A DNA stretch of 50,261 bases from Acetobacteraceae bacterium (GTDB lineage: Bacteria > Pseudomonadota > Alphaproteobacteria > Acetobacterales > Acetobacteraceae): NCBI GenBank assembly GCA_027488195.1, contig JAIYCD010000253.1, positions 1 to 50,261 of the forward strand, in the 5' to 3' direction. Both the position numbers and the translations under genes were made by a program. Under the pieces are notes generated by a model. It was not told where the DNA came from and searched no databases. It saw only the letters and a list, made by a program, of their open reading frames with translations. The stretch's first letter is position 1. Every line of letters starts with the position of its first letter. Positions 34,774 to 43,505 of this stretch are shown here, one piece after another.

Positions 34774-35530
34774 GGCGCGCGATCTGGCCGTTGGCCACGG
34801 TCGGCGGACCGTGCTGTCGGGCTTGAACCTCGCGCTTCGGCAGGGCGAGGTTTTCTGCCTGCTCGGCCCCAATGGCGGCGGCAAGACGACGTTGCTTCGC
34901 ACGCTGCTGGGCCTGATCCCGCCCCTCGACGGCGAGGTGCGGTTGGAAGGCAGGCCGCTGGCGCGCCTCACCCGACGCGAGATCGCACAGCGCCTGGCCT
35001 ATGTGCCGCAGGCTGGGCAGGGCGGCTTCGCCTATCCAGCGCGCGATGTTGTGGCGATGGGCCGCGCCGCGCGGCTCGGCCTCTTCGCCGCACCCGGCCG
35101 CGCCGACCGCGAGGCCGCCGAGGATGCCCTGGCGCGGCTCTCCATCACCCACCTGGCCGAGCGCCCGGTGACGGAGCTTTCGGGCGGGGAGCGGCAATTG
35201 GTGCTGATCGCGCGCGCGCTGGCCCAAGGGGGCGGCGCGATCATCCTCGATGAGCCGACCGCGAGCCTGGATTTCGGCAACCAGGCGCTGGTGCTGCGTG
35301 AGGTGCGTGCCTTGGCGCAGCGCGACGGCCTGGCCGTGCTGATGACAACCCACCAACCCGATCACGCGCTGCTTCTGGCCGATGCGGTGATGCTGGTGGC
35401 CGGCGGCAGCGCCCAGGGCCCGGCCATGCCCGAGGCGCTGATCACGCCGGAGACGCTGCGCGCCGCCTATGGGGTTGAAGCGGTGATCGGCGCGCTGGGC
35501 GCGCGGCGTGTGGTGGCGCCGCTGATCTAG
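34766..35530 (+). CDS. FecE/BtuD-type ABC transporter ATP-binding protein
   Basis: 254-residue ATPase. Walker A LGPNGGGKTTLL, signature LSGGERQLVLIARAL, Walker B AIILDEPTASLDFG and the His switch in LMTTHQPDH. It overlaps the permease by eight bases and ends the seven-gene operon. Its TAG stop shares CTAG with the convergent peptide-binding protein gene. This importer class couples to a class III binding protein, consistent with the upstream SBP. Confidence 0.94.
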   Translation: MLEARDLAVGHGRRTVLSGLNLALRQGEVFCLLGPNGGGKTTLLRTLLGLIPPLDGEVRLEGRPLARLTRREIAQRLAYVPQAGQGGFAYPARDVVAMGRAARLGLFAAPGRADREAAEDALARLSITHLAERPVTELSGGERQLVLIARALAQGGGAIILDEPTASLDFGNQALVLREVRALAQRDGLAVLMTTHQPDHALLLADAVMLVAGGSAQGPAMPEALITPETLRAAYGVEAVIGALGARRVVAPLI

Positions 35531-37107
35531 CTCTTCCTGACATTCCAGAAGAGCGGCGCGCCCTGCACGATGCCGCTGACATTGCGCCGATGCGCGGTGG
35601 CCAGGAAATACTGGCCGAGCGGGATCATCGGGACATCCTGCATCGCCTGCGCCTGGATGCGCCGCGCGATGGCCTGCTGGGCTGCCAGGTCGGGCGCGTC
35701 GAACCAGGCGTTGCGCAGGTTTTCCAGCTCGGGGCTGTCGGGCCAGCCGATCCAGCCATTGGTGCCATTGCCGCGCAGCCCGAGATGCCCCGCCGGCGAG
35801 GCGAAATCCTGCCCGCCGCCGAAGGTGAAGAAGGCGGACCAGCCGCCGCGCTCCACCGGCTCGCGCGAGGTGCGGCGGGAGAGGACGGTGCCCCAATCCA
35901 GCGCCTGGTAGTCGAGGTTGATGCCGATGCGGCGGAACAGGTCCCCGCCGACTTCGCTCATGGCGCGCAGGAACGGCAAGTCCGTGGGCACGATCAGCAC
36001 CATCCGCTGGCCGTTATAGCCGGCGGCCGCCAATTCGCGCCGCACGCGATCGAGGTCGCGCGGCGAGGTCAGCGCGCCCATCGCCTCGTCATTGGCGAGC
36101 GGCGTGCCCGGCGTGAAGACGCCGACATTGCCGCGCCAGAGATCGGGGTTGTTGCCGACGATGGCCTGCATGAAGTCGGGCTGGTTGATCGCGCCCAGGA
36201 TGGCGCGGCGGATCGCCGGGTTGTTGAAGGGCGGCTGGAGATGGTTGAAGCGCAGGAAGCCGACCCAGCCCGAAGTTTCGAGCGTGGAAATCTCGATGTT
36301 GCGGTTGCGGCGCAGCGTGGGCAGCAGGTCGGTCACCGCCTGTTCCCACCAATCCACCTCCCCCGCCTGGAGGGCCGCCGAGGCCGTGGCCGCATCGGGC
36401 ATCACGATCCATTCGACGCGGTCGAGATTCGCCACCTTGCCGCCAGCGGTGAAGCTCGGCGCGCCCTCGCGGGGCACATAGCCATCGAAGCGGGAATAGA
36501 CGGTCCGGGCGCCGGCCACACGCTCACCGGGGACAAAGCGATAGGGGCCGGAGCCCACGATCTCGCTGACCTGCGTCGCCGCATCGGTGCGGGCCAGGCG
36601 CTCGGGCATGATGAAGGGGACCGTGACGGTGGTCTTGCCGAGCGCGGCCGGCAGCAAGGGAAAGGGCTTCTTCAGGCGGAAGCGCAGGCGGCGGTCATCG
36701 AGGGCCACGAGTTCATCGGTCTGCGCCAGCAGCGCCTGGCCGAAGGCGTCGCGCGAACCCCAACGGCGGATGCTGGCCACGGCATCGGCGGCGCGGACGG
36801 GCTCGCCATCATGGAAGCGCAGATTGGGGCGCAGCGTGATGATCCAGGTGAGGCCGGCATCCTCGACCACATGGCCCTCGGCCATTTGCGGCTGGGGGGC
36901 AAAATTGGCATCGGTGCCGTAGAGGGTGTCATAGACGAGATAGGCGTGGTTGCGGCTGACGAAGGCGGTGGACCAGAGCGGGTCCAGCACGGGCACGTCG
37001 GATTGCGGCACGAAGCGCAGCGTGCGGGCACCTTGGGCCGCGACCATCGAAGGGGCGGAGAGGGCCATGGGGGCAGCGAGCAGGCTGCGGCGGGGCAATG
37101 TCGTCAT
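35527..37107 (-). CDS. Family-5 extracellular solute-binding protein (peptide/nickel type)
   Basis: 526-residue periplasmic binding protein of the DppA/OppA class. Signal peptide MTTLPRRSLLAAPMALSAPSMVAAQG; then TLRFVPQSDVPVLDPLW, VYDTLYGTD and MAEGHVVEDAGLTWIITLRPNLRFHDGEPV, all hallmark segments. Substrates are usually peptides, nickel chelates or glutathione. No dppBCDF-type permease or ATPase genes are adjacent, so it is an orphan receptor. It converges on the preceding operon with shared stop codons. ATG 37107. Confidence 0.93.
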   Translation of the reverse strand: MTTLPRRSLLAAPMALSAPSMVAAQGARTLRFVPQSDVPVLDPLWSTAFVSRNHAYLVYDTLYGTDANFAPQPQMAEGHVVEDAGLTWIITLRPNLRFHDGEPVRAADAVASIRRWGSRDAFGQALLAQTDELVALDDRRLRFRLKKPFPLLPAALGKTTVTVPFIMPERLARTDAATQVSEIVGSGPYRFVPGERVAGARTVYSRFDGYVPREGAPSFTAGGKVANLDRVEWIVMPDAATASAALQAGEVDWWEQAVTDLLPTLRRNRNIEISTLETSGWVGFLRFNHLQPPFNNPAIRRAILGAINQPDFMQAIVGNNPDLWRGNVGVFTPGTPLANDEAMGALTSPRDLDRVRRELAAAGYNGQRMVLIVPTDLPFLRAMSEVGGDLFRRIGINLDYQALDWGTVLSRRTSREPVERGGWSAFFTFGGGQDFASPAGHLGLRGNGTNGWIGWPDSPELENLRNAWFDAPDLAAQQAIARRIQAQAMQDVPMIPLGQYFLATAHRRNVSGIVQGAPLFWNVRKS

Positions 37108-37225
37108 GCGGCGGGCTCCGGTGGGGACACCCCCATCCTGGGTAAGCGGCTTGGCTGGAGCAAGACATCCTTGAGGGGCCGACCATCGCGCGCGCAGTTG
37201 GCTTGTGCGCGAGAGCGATTTTTGC

Positions 37226-37255
37226 TTGACACAGCATATATGTTCATCTTATGTT
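37226..37255 (+). promoter_or_regulatory. Sigma70-like promoter of the small AT-richer island
   Basis: A perfect -35 TTGACA (37226-37231), an 18-base spacer and TATGTT (37250-37255; four of six to the -10 consensus) precede the ATG at 37274 by a short leader that contains CCAGGGAGAC as ribosome site. Such a near-consensus -35 is unusual in this GC-rich window and points to an independently expressed unit. Confidence 0.5.
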
Positions 37256-37273
37256 CCAGGTATCCAGGGAGAC

Positions 37274-37714
37274 ATGCGTCGTTTGATCCCACGTTGGGCC
37301 TCTCGTCTGATCCTCGGTGTTTGTCTGCTTTGCGCGGGGCTGCTCGGCCTTCGCGAAGCGCTCCGCCCGCCGACGCGATGGAGCGGGCAAGACGTCGAGT
37401 TTCGCATCCGGTTTGAGACGTTCAGCAGCAGACCTCTCATGATCGAGGGCGTTTACTTGAACGCTCAGCCCATCGCCCTCGATCGCTCCAGTGCCTCAGT
37501 CTCACACCACGGTGCTGTGCGCTTCCGCTCGATGGGGCAGGCGACGGTGGCGCTTGGCCTCCGGTTGCGGTTCGACGGTGATGATACGACCCATGAGCTG
37601 GAGCGGACCCTCATGCCGTCGCTTGGCAGCGCCTGTGTCGTCAGCGTCATGACATCGGTCACCGGGTTCGAGATGTCGGATTGCGACGCGCCAGGCGATT
37701 CCACGTCCGATTGA
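37274..37714 (+). CDS. Membrane-anchored small protein, function unknown
   Basis: 146 residues from ATG 37274, which has GGGAGAC directly upstream. A basic N terminus (MRRLIPRWASR) leads into one hydrophobic helix (LILGVCLLCAGLLGL). The remaining ~115 residues are probably outside the cytoplasm and beta-rich (VEFRIRFETFSSRPLMIEGVYLN), with two cysteines near the end (SACVVS, SDCDAP). Codon use is noticeably less G/C-biased at third positions than in neighbours. It precedes the DUF6973-like gene by 67 bases and could act with it, for example as a partner or immunity protein. That is speculation. Confidence 0.65.
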   Translation: MRRLIPRWASRLILGVCLLCAGLLGLREALRPPTRWSGQDVEFRIRFETFSSRPLMIEGVYLNAQPIALDRSSASVSHHGAVRFRSMGQATVALGLRLRFDGDDTTHELERTLMPSLGSACVVSVMTSVTGFEMSDCDAPGDSTSD

Positions 37715-37781
37715 AGCGACTGCGGTCGCGCTCTCCCTGTGTTTCCCGTTCCGTTATTCTGACCGCTGAGGAGCAACCCTC

Positions 37782-38444
37782 ATGTCTTCAATTCCCGATA
37801 TCGTCCAAGCGGATCAATTGATCCGTGAGATTCATCAGTTCGCAAAAGCAGCCGCCATTGCGTCTCGCTTGCCTGGTTACGAATCTGGCCCCGGCGATGC
37901 GTTCCGTCACATGGTCGGTGCAGCGGAACTGACGCGCCGGATTGGCGCGCTGCCGGCCTATGCGGCAGTCGAGGGCAACGAAACCATCAGTTGGTTCATG
38001 GAGCGCTACAACGCTCTTCTTGGGCGCGATCTTGGGCTTGGTCGTAATCCGGAAGACCGTGCGATGGACCGGATCAACAACGCGATCGGCATCCGCATCG
38101 GCCTCCGGGCCAGCGATCCGATGGAAGTGCTCAACGCCGCTCGTTTCGAAATCGAGCGCGCCTATGAGCGCGGCCCTGGTGTCGGGGGCGCAGCGACCTG
38201 GCTCCGCACACGGCGCTGGGCGGAGTCCATCAGTCCAGGCAGCAACTGGCCACCACGCAACTGGCCGGATATCGAGGCCGCCACAGGTGTGCGAGCCTAT
38301 CCCGGCCATGCCGTTCCCTCGATCTACCGCCGCCCCACCATGCAGCCCTTGGGCGGTATGGGCGGCGGCCCCGTCCAGGTCCGGCCGCACGGCCGGGATG
38401 GTCGCCCCGTGCAGGGCTATTCCCGCGCCAGCCCCGCCCGCTGA
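37782..38444 (+). CDS. DUF6973-like domain protein (toxin-associated family), putative
   Basis: 220 residues, ATG with GAGGAG eight bases upstream. The core reads GPGDAFRHMVGAAELTRRIG, a Glu-containing helix (AVEGNETISWFMERYN) and AMDRINNAIGIRIG. This DAFRH ... MD-NN-G pattern is what I recall of DUF6973, a domain found in polymorphic toxins and as stand-alone proteins. The C terminus is a Gly/Pro/Arg-rich tail. There is no signal peptide. Codon use is less GC-biased than in the surroundings. The activity of the domain is not known to me, and the toxin idea is inference. Confidence 0.6.
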   Translation: MSSIPDIVQADQLIREIHQFAKAAAIASRLPGYESGPGDAFRHMVGAAELTRRIGALPAYAAVEGNETISWFMERYNALLGRDLGLGRNPEDRAMDRINNAIGIRIGLRASDPMEVLNAARFEIERAYERGPGVGGAATWLRTRRWAESISPGSNWPPRNWPDIEAATGVRAYPGHAVPSIYRRPTMQPLGGMGGGPVQVRPHGRDGRPVQGYSRASPAR

Positions 38445-38446
38445 TC

Positions 38447-39652
38447 TCACCCCGGCAGGATCAGCGCCCGCGCCTGCACCAGCGCCGCGATGGCCGCCTC
38501 ATTCAGCCCGGCCTCACGCAGCACCTCCCGCCCATGCTCGCCCAGGCGTGGCGTCGGCCCGCGCGGGATTTCCCCATGCGCGGAAAACCGCACCGGTGCC
38601 GCCATGCGGGTGAGGCGGCCCTCGCTCGGATGGGCCTCCGCCTGGAAGAAGCCGCGCGCGTTCAGATGCGGGTCGGCGCGCAGGCTGGGCAGGTCATGCA
38701 CGGGCGCGCAGGGCAGGTCGGCCGCTTCCAGCAGTGCCAGCCATTCCGCCGTGCCGCGCGTGGCGAAGATCACGGCGAGTTCCGCGTAGAGTTCATCGAT
38801 ATGCCGCAGCCGCGTGGTGTGGTTCTTGAGGCGCGGGTCGGTCGTCATGCGCTCGGGCGTGCCGATGGCGGCGAAGAAGCGCTCCCATTGCGCCTGGTTG
38901 TAGATCATCACGCCGATGAAGCCGTCCAGCGTCGCATAGGGCTTGCGGTCGGGGCTGATGAGGCGGGCATAGCCGCCCTGGTCCGTGGGCGGTTCGAAGC
39001 CGAGGCCGCCCATATGGTCGCCCAGCACCATGCTGGCCATCACCTCGAACATCGGCACCTCCACCTCCTGGCCGAGGCCGGTGCGGCTGCGCTCCAGCAG
39101 GGCGGCGAGGATGCCGGAGAGCGCGTGCATGCCGCCCACCCGGTCGGCCAGCGCGAAGGGGGCGTAGCGCGGCGCGGCGAGGCCCTGCGCCAAGGCGAGG
39201 TGCGCCAGGCCGCCAATGCCCTGGATCAAATCGTCATAGGCGGGCTTCTCGGCATAGGGGCCGTCCTGCCCGAAGCCCACCAGCGCGCAGAAGACGAGGC
39301 GCGGATCGGCCGCGCGCAGCGTGGCGGAATCGAGGCCGAGGCGCTTCAGCGCGCGGGGGCGGACATTCGTGATCACCACGTCGCAGGTCCGGGCCACGGC
39401 CAGCGCCGCATCGCGCGCGGCCGCCTGCTTGAGGTCCAGGCAGAGGCCGCGCTTGCCGCGATTGAGCGTGAGGAAGATGGCGCCCATGCCGGGATTGCGC
39501 GCGGGCTCGGTGTGGCGCGTCACATCGCCCTCGGGCGCTTCCAGCTTGATGATTTCGGCCCCCATCTCGGCCATGAGCTGCGTGGCATAGGGGCCGAAGA
39601 GCACCGTCGTCATGTCGAGCACGCGGATGCCCGCGAGTGGTCCGGCGCCCAT
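38447..39652 (-). CDS. CaiB/BaiF family III CoA-transferase
   Basis: About 401 residues from ATG 39652 (MGAGPLAGIRVLDMTTVLFGPYATQ), with GGAG eight bases upstream; ATG 39658 is an alternative. Family markers: GAEIIKLEAPEGD, LNRGKRGLCLDLK, the catalytic-Asp region ALADRVGGMHALSGILAALL, and VPMFEVMASM. Transfers CoA between carboxylic acids (formyl-CoA/oxalate, succinyl-CoA, carnitine and so on). Substrate not determinable; a nearby oxalyl-CoA-synthetase-like gene makes small organic acids plausible. Divergent from a hydroxyacid dehydrogenase gene. Confidence 0.92.
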   Translation of the reverse strand: MGAGPLAGIRVLDMTTVLFGPYATQLMAEMGAEIIKLEAPEGDVTRHTEPARNPGMGAIFLTLNRGKRGLCLDLKQAAARDAALAVARTCDVVITNVRPRALKRLGLDSATLRAADPRLVFCALVGFGQDGPYAEKPAYDDLIQGIGGLAHLALAQGLAAPRYAPFALADRVGGMHALSGILAALLERSRTGLGQEVEVPMFEVMASMVLGDHMGGLGFEPPTDQGGYARLISPDRKPYATLDGFIGVMIYNQAQWERFFAAIGTPERMTTDPRLKNHTTRLRHIDELYAELAVIFATRGTAEWLALLEAADLPCAPVHDLPSLRADPHLNARGFFQAEAHPSEGRLTRMAAPVRFSAHGEIPRGPTPRLGEHGREVLREAGLNEAAIAALVQARALILPG

Positions 39653-39735
39653 CTGCATTTCTCCCCTTGGATCGGGAGGCAGGCTAGCCAAGCGGCGCGG
39701 CTTGGGCGAGCCTGCCCGTCAAAGGGAGACCCAAG

Positions 39736-40782
39736 TTGCAAAGATTCCGCATCGGCTATGTCGGCTTCGTGCCCCACCCCAATTTCCTGGCGACCGCGGC
39801 GCAGGACCCGGCGCTGGAAATCGTCCACATCCCGCTGGAGGCCAGCACCGGCGAGCAGATCCAGGCGCTCTCCTCCTGCCATGGCTACTACGTCATGGCG
39901 GCGCGCGACGAGTTGCCGCAGCCGCTGCATGTCCATGCGGAGTTGCTGGGCAAGCTGCCAAACCTGCTGATGGCGGCGAGCTATGGCGCGGGCTACGACC
40001 CCTGCAACCCCGAGGCCTGCGCCGATGCGGGCGTGCTGCTGGTGAACCAGGCCGGCGGCAATGCGGAGGGTGTCGCCGAACACGCCGTCGGCATGATGCT
40101 CGCCTGCCTCAAGCGCATGCCGGAAGCCCACGCATCCATGATCGCCGGCACCGCGCGCAACCGCGCGACGCTGCTGGGCCGCGAGCTGCGCGGCAAGGTG
40201 GTGGGCCTGGTCGGCTTCGGCCATGTCGGCACGCGCACGGCGGAGATCGTGAAGGCCGCCTTCGGCAACCGCGTCATCGTCTGCGACCCCTATCTGGATG
40301 CCGCCACCATCGCGGCGCGCGGCGGCGAGAAGGTGGATTTTGCAACCTTGCTGGCCGAGGCCGATGTGGTCAGCATCCACTGCCCGCTGACGCCGCAGAC
40401 GCGCGGCATGATCAACGCCGCCGCCTTCGCCGCGATGAAGAAGGGCGTGATCTTCGTCACCACCGCGCGCGGTTCCATCCATGACGAGGCGGCGCTGTTC
40501 GAAGCGCTTGAATCGGGCCAGGTTGCGAGTGCCGGCCTCGATGTGTGGGAGGTGGAGCCGCCGCCCACGGACCACCCGCTGCTGCACCACCGCGCCGTGA
40601 TCGCCAGCCAGCACACGGCCGGCGTGACGGAAGAGAGCCGCGCCAATATCACGAAGATCGCGGCGCTGGCCTTCTCCGAGTTGGCGGCGGGGCGGATGCC
40701 GCCGCGCATCGTCAATCCCGAGGTGAAGCCGCGCTTCGTCGAGCGCTACACCGCCGCCTTCGGCAAGCCGCCGATCGGCTGA
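39736..40782 (+). CDS. D-isomer specific 2-hydroxyacid dehydrogenase family
   Basis: 348 residues from a TTG start with GGGAG eight bases upstream (MQRFRIGYVGFVPHPNFLA). NAD-binding GLVGFGHVGTRTAEIV, catalytic Arg in TTARGSIHDE, Glu in VWEVEPPP and His in SQHTAGVTEES are in the expected order. It reduces a 2-oxoacid or oxidises a D-2-hydroxyacid; substrate unknown (glyoxylate/hydroxypyruvate or phosphoglycerate-type). Its stop abuts the convergent enolase-superfamily gene. Confidence 0.93.
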   Translation: MQRFRIGYVGFVPHPNFLATAAQDPALEIVHIPLEASTGEQIQALSSCHGYYVMAARDELPQPLHVHAELLGKLPNLLMAASYGAGYDPCNPEACADAGVLLVNQAGGNAEGVAEHAVGMMLACLKRMPEAHASMIAGTARNRATLLGRELRGKVVGLVGFGHVGTRTAEIVKAAFGNRVIVCDPYLDAATIAARGGEKVDFATLLAEADVVSIHCPLTPQTRGMINAAAFAAMKKGVIFVTTARGSIHDEAALFEALESGQVASAGLDVWEVEPPPTDHPLLHHRAVIASQHTAGVTEESRANITKIAALAFSELAAGRMPPRIVNPEVKPRFVERYTAAFGKPPIG

Positions 40783-41856
40783 TCAGAAGGCGGGCGCGAG
40801 GCCAAGGCCGGGGCCGTCCGGCACGGTCATGAAGCCCTCGCGCACCGCCAGCGCCTGGCCATAGGGGGGCGTTTCAAGGTCAGCGTAATAGACCTCGATC
40901 GGCGCCTCCTGCTCCTGCGCGGCGAGCACATGCAGCGTCGCCAGCAGGCCAGGGCCGAAATAGGGGGAGTGCGGCACCAGCGTGACGCCCGCTCCCCGCG
41001 CCAGCCGCGCGACCTCCATCAGCCCAGAGACGCCGCCGATCTTGGTCACGCTGGGCTGCGCCACATCCAGCGCGCCGGCGGCAAAGAGCGCGGCGAAATC
41101 CGTGGGGCTGCCGGCATTCTCGCCGCCGGCGATGGCGACCCCGGCCGCGGCGCGCACGCGGGCAATGCCGGGCGCATCCTCCGGCGGCCAGATCGGCTCC
41201 TCCACCCAGCGGACATTCATGCCCGCGACGGCGTGGCAGAAGGCGATGGCCTCGGCCTCCGTGCTCCAGGCGCAGTTGATGTCGAGCATCAGCGGGATCT
41301 CCGCCGGCGCCGCGTCACGTGCCGCGCGGATGCAGGCGAAGTCGACCTCATGCAACTTGATCTGGCGATAGCCCTGGGCGACCGCGGCCGCAGTGTTGCG
41401 GGCGACATCCTCGGGCACGCCATAGCGCAGCAGGCTGGCATAGGCGGGCACGCGCGCGCGACCGGCGGTGCCCAGCAGCGCATGCAGGGGTTGGCCTGCA
41501 CGCTGCGCCGCCAGATCCCAGAGCGCGATGTCGAGCCCCGAAAGCGCGAAGGTGACGGGCCCGCTGCGCCCGAAATTGTGGAAGCGCCGCGCCAGCATCC
41601 GCATCAGCGCCTCAATGTCCGTCGCGTCCTGGCCCAGGCAGGCGGGGGTGAGCAGGCGGTCCAGCGCATCCTTCGTGGTCTCGACCAGGTTGAAGCCAAA
41701 GCCCTCGCCCCAGCCCTGGCGGCCATCCTCGGTCTCCACGCGGAGGATCAGCGTGTCCATGCCCTTGAGATGGAGATTGCCGCCCACGCCCGCGCTGGCC
41801 GCGCCATAGGTGAAGCGGCTGCGCTGGATACGGCTCTCGATCCCGATGATCTTCAT
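40783..41856 (-). CDS. Mandelate racemase/muconate lactonising enzyme family protein
   Basis: 357-residue enolase-superfamily protein. N-terminal capping domain (MKIIGIESRIQRSRF, RVETEDGRQGWGEG), then a TIM barrel with KLHE on strand two, metal ligands in MLDINCAW, VEEPIWP and IAGGEN, and the late KIGGVSG and VPHSPYFGPG. The KxH (not KxK) on strand two and the His later fit mandelate-racemase-like subgroups acting on acid sugars or hydroxyacids. Substrate unknown. Near CoA-transferase and TctABC genes. Confidence 0.92.
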   Translation of the reverse strand: MKIIGIESRIQRSRFTYGAASAGVGGNLHLKGMDTLILRVETEDGRQGWGEGFGFNLVETTKDALDRLLTPACLGQDATDIEALMRMLARRFHNFGRSGPVTFALSGLDIALWDLAAQRAGQPLHALLGTAGRARVPAYASLLRYGVPEDVARNTAAAVAQGYRQIKLHEVDFACIRAARDAAPAEIPLMLDINCAWSTEAEAIAFCHAVAGMNVRWVEEPIWPPEDAPGIARVRAAAGVAIAGGENAGSPTDFAALFAAGALDVAQPSVTKIGGVSGLMEVARLARGAGVTLVPHSPYFGPGLLATLHVLAAQEQEAPIEVYYADLETPPYGQALAVREGFMTVPDGPGLGLAPAF

Positions 41857-41929
41857 GGCGTATCCCCTGCCCCCAGTCCCAGCCCTTGGGCCGATGCTGG
41901 CACCGACGCGGGCGCGGGGCCACCCGCCG

Positions 41930-43429
41930 TCAGGCCGCTTTCGTCTTGAAGGCGGCCATCAGCTTGCTGATGGCGGGGTAGAACATGAGCGTCAGCCCCG
42001 CCACCATGATCCCGCCCACCAGCCAGTTCGAGAAGAACACGGCCATCGAACCCTCGCTGATCAGCAGCGATTGGCGGAAGCTTTCCTCCGTGCGATCGCC
42101 CAGCACGAGCGCCAGCACCAGCGGTGCCAGCGGGTAGTCCAGCTTCTTCATCACGTAGCCGATGACGCCGAAGATCAGCATCAGCACCACGTCGAACTCG
42201 GCGCTGTTCACCGTATAGGCGCCGATGGCGCAGACCATCAGGATGATGGCGGCGATGATCGAGAAGGGCACGCGCAGGATCATCGCGAACCAGGGCACGG
42301 CGGCCAGCACGATGATGAGGCCCACGATGTTGCCGAGATACATCGAGGCGATGAGGCCCCAGACGAAATCCTTCTGCTCGACGAAGAGCATCGGGCCTGG
42401 CTGCAGCCCCCACATGATGAGGCCGCCCAGCAGCACGGCCGCCGTGGGCGAGCCGGGCACGCCCAGCGAGAGCATCGGCAGCAGGGCCGAGGTGCCGGCC
42501 GCATGCGCCGCCGTCTCGGGCGCGATCACGCCCTCGACGCGGCCCTTGCCGAAGCTGTCCTTGTCGGTCGCCATGCGGCGGGCCATGCCATAGCTCATGA
42601 AGCTCGCGGGCGTGGCGCCGGCCGGCGTGATGCCCATCCAGCAGCCGATGACCGAGGAGCGGATGAAGAGCCACCAATGGCGCGGCAATTCGGACCACGT
42701 CTTCAGCATGGTCCGCATGGTGATCTTGGCCGACTGCCCCTTGAAGCGCAGCCCTTCCTCGATGGACTGGAAGATCTCCGACAGGCCGAAGAGGCCGATG
42801 ACGACGACGAGGAAGTCGATGCCGCGCATCAGCTCCATCGAGCCGAAGGTCATGCGCAGTTGGCCCGTGACGCCATCGAGACCCACGCCCGCCAGCAGGA
42901 AGCCGAACATCATCGCGGCCAGCGCCTTGAACGGAGAGCCCTTCGACAGCCCGATGAAGCAGGCGAACGAGAGGAACATCACCGCGAAGAATTCGGGCGG
43001 GCCGAATTGCAGCGCGAATTGCGCGACCAGCGGCGCGAGGAAGGTGATCATCACCACCGCGATGAGGGCGCCGACGAAGCTGGAGGTGAAGGCCGCCACC
43101 AGCGCCTCGCCCGCGCGGCCCTGCTGCGCCATGGGATAGCCGTCAAACGTCGTGGCGACGGACCAGGGCTCGCCGGGGATGTTGAAGAGGATCGAGGTGA
43201 TGGCGCCGCCGAACAGCGCGCCCCAGTAGATGCAGGAGAGCAGGATGATGGCGCTGACCGGCGGCAGGGCGAAGGTCAGCGGCAGCAGGATGGCGATGCC
43301 ATTCGCACCGCCCAGGCCCGGTAGCACCCCGATCAGCACGCCGAGCACGATGCCCGCGACCATGAGGATGAGGTTCTCCGGCTGCAGGGCCACCGAAAAG
43401 CCCTGCATCAGCAGATTGATTTCTTCCAT
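41930..43429 (-). CDS. tctA: Tripartite tricarboxylate transporter large membrane subunit TctA
   Basis: 499-residue integral membrane subunit with about 12 hydrophobic segments. Hallmarks: GVLIGVLPGLGGANGIAILLPLTFALPP near the N terminus, and the repeat-half motif GITPAGATPASFMSYGMARR. It uses ion gradients to take up carboxylates delivered by TctC. The start is fixed by AAGGA nine bases upstream of ATG. It lies 203 bases after tctB, a gap filled by hairpins. This is the only TctAB pair in the window, while five Bug receptors are present. Confidence 0.96.
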   Translation of the reverse strand: MEEINLLMQGFSVALQPENLILMVAGIVLGVLIGVLPGLGGANGIAILLPLTFALPPVSAIILLSCIYWGALFGGAITSILFNIPGEPWSVATTFDGYPMAQQGRAGEALVAAFTSSFVGALIAVVMITFLAPLVAQFALQFGPPEFFAVMFLSFACFIGLSKGSPFKALAAMMFGFLLAGVGLDGVTGQLRMTFGSMELMRGIDFLVVVIGLFGLSEIFQSIEEGLRFKGQSAKITMRTMLKTWSELPRHWWLFIRSSVIGCWMGITPAGATPASFMSYGMARRMATDKDSFGKGRVEGVIAPETAAHAAGTSALLPMLSLGVPGSPTAAVLLGGLIMWGLQPGPMLFVEQKDFVWGLIASMYLGNIVGLIIVLAAVPWFAMILRVPFSIIAAIILMVCAIGAYTVNSAEFDVVLMLIFGVIGYVMKKLDYPLAPLVLALVLGDRTEESFRQSLLISEGSMAVFFSNWLVGGIMVAGLTLMFYPAISKLMAAFKTKAA

Positions 43430-43505
43430 CAGAGCGAGTCCTTCAGCGCCACCCGGCGCGCGAGCGAAGCCTCAAGCGACACCGCGACGGCGCGCGCCCG
43501 TGGGC

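Noticed and set aside
35590-37416. 608-aa plus-strand ORF opposite the family-5 binding protein
   Set aside because: Antisense to a clear binding protein; composition is shadow-like.
37788-38450. 220-aa minus-strand ORF of the same length as the DUF6973-like gene
   Set aside because: Full antisense overlap; the plus strand has a good ribosome site and a recognisable core motif.
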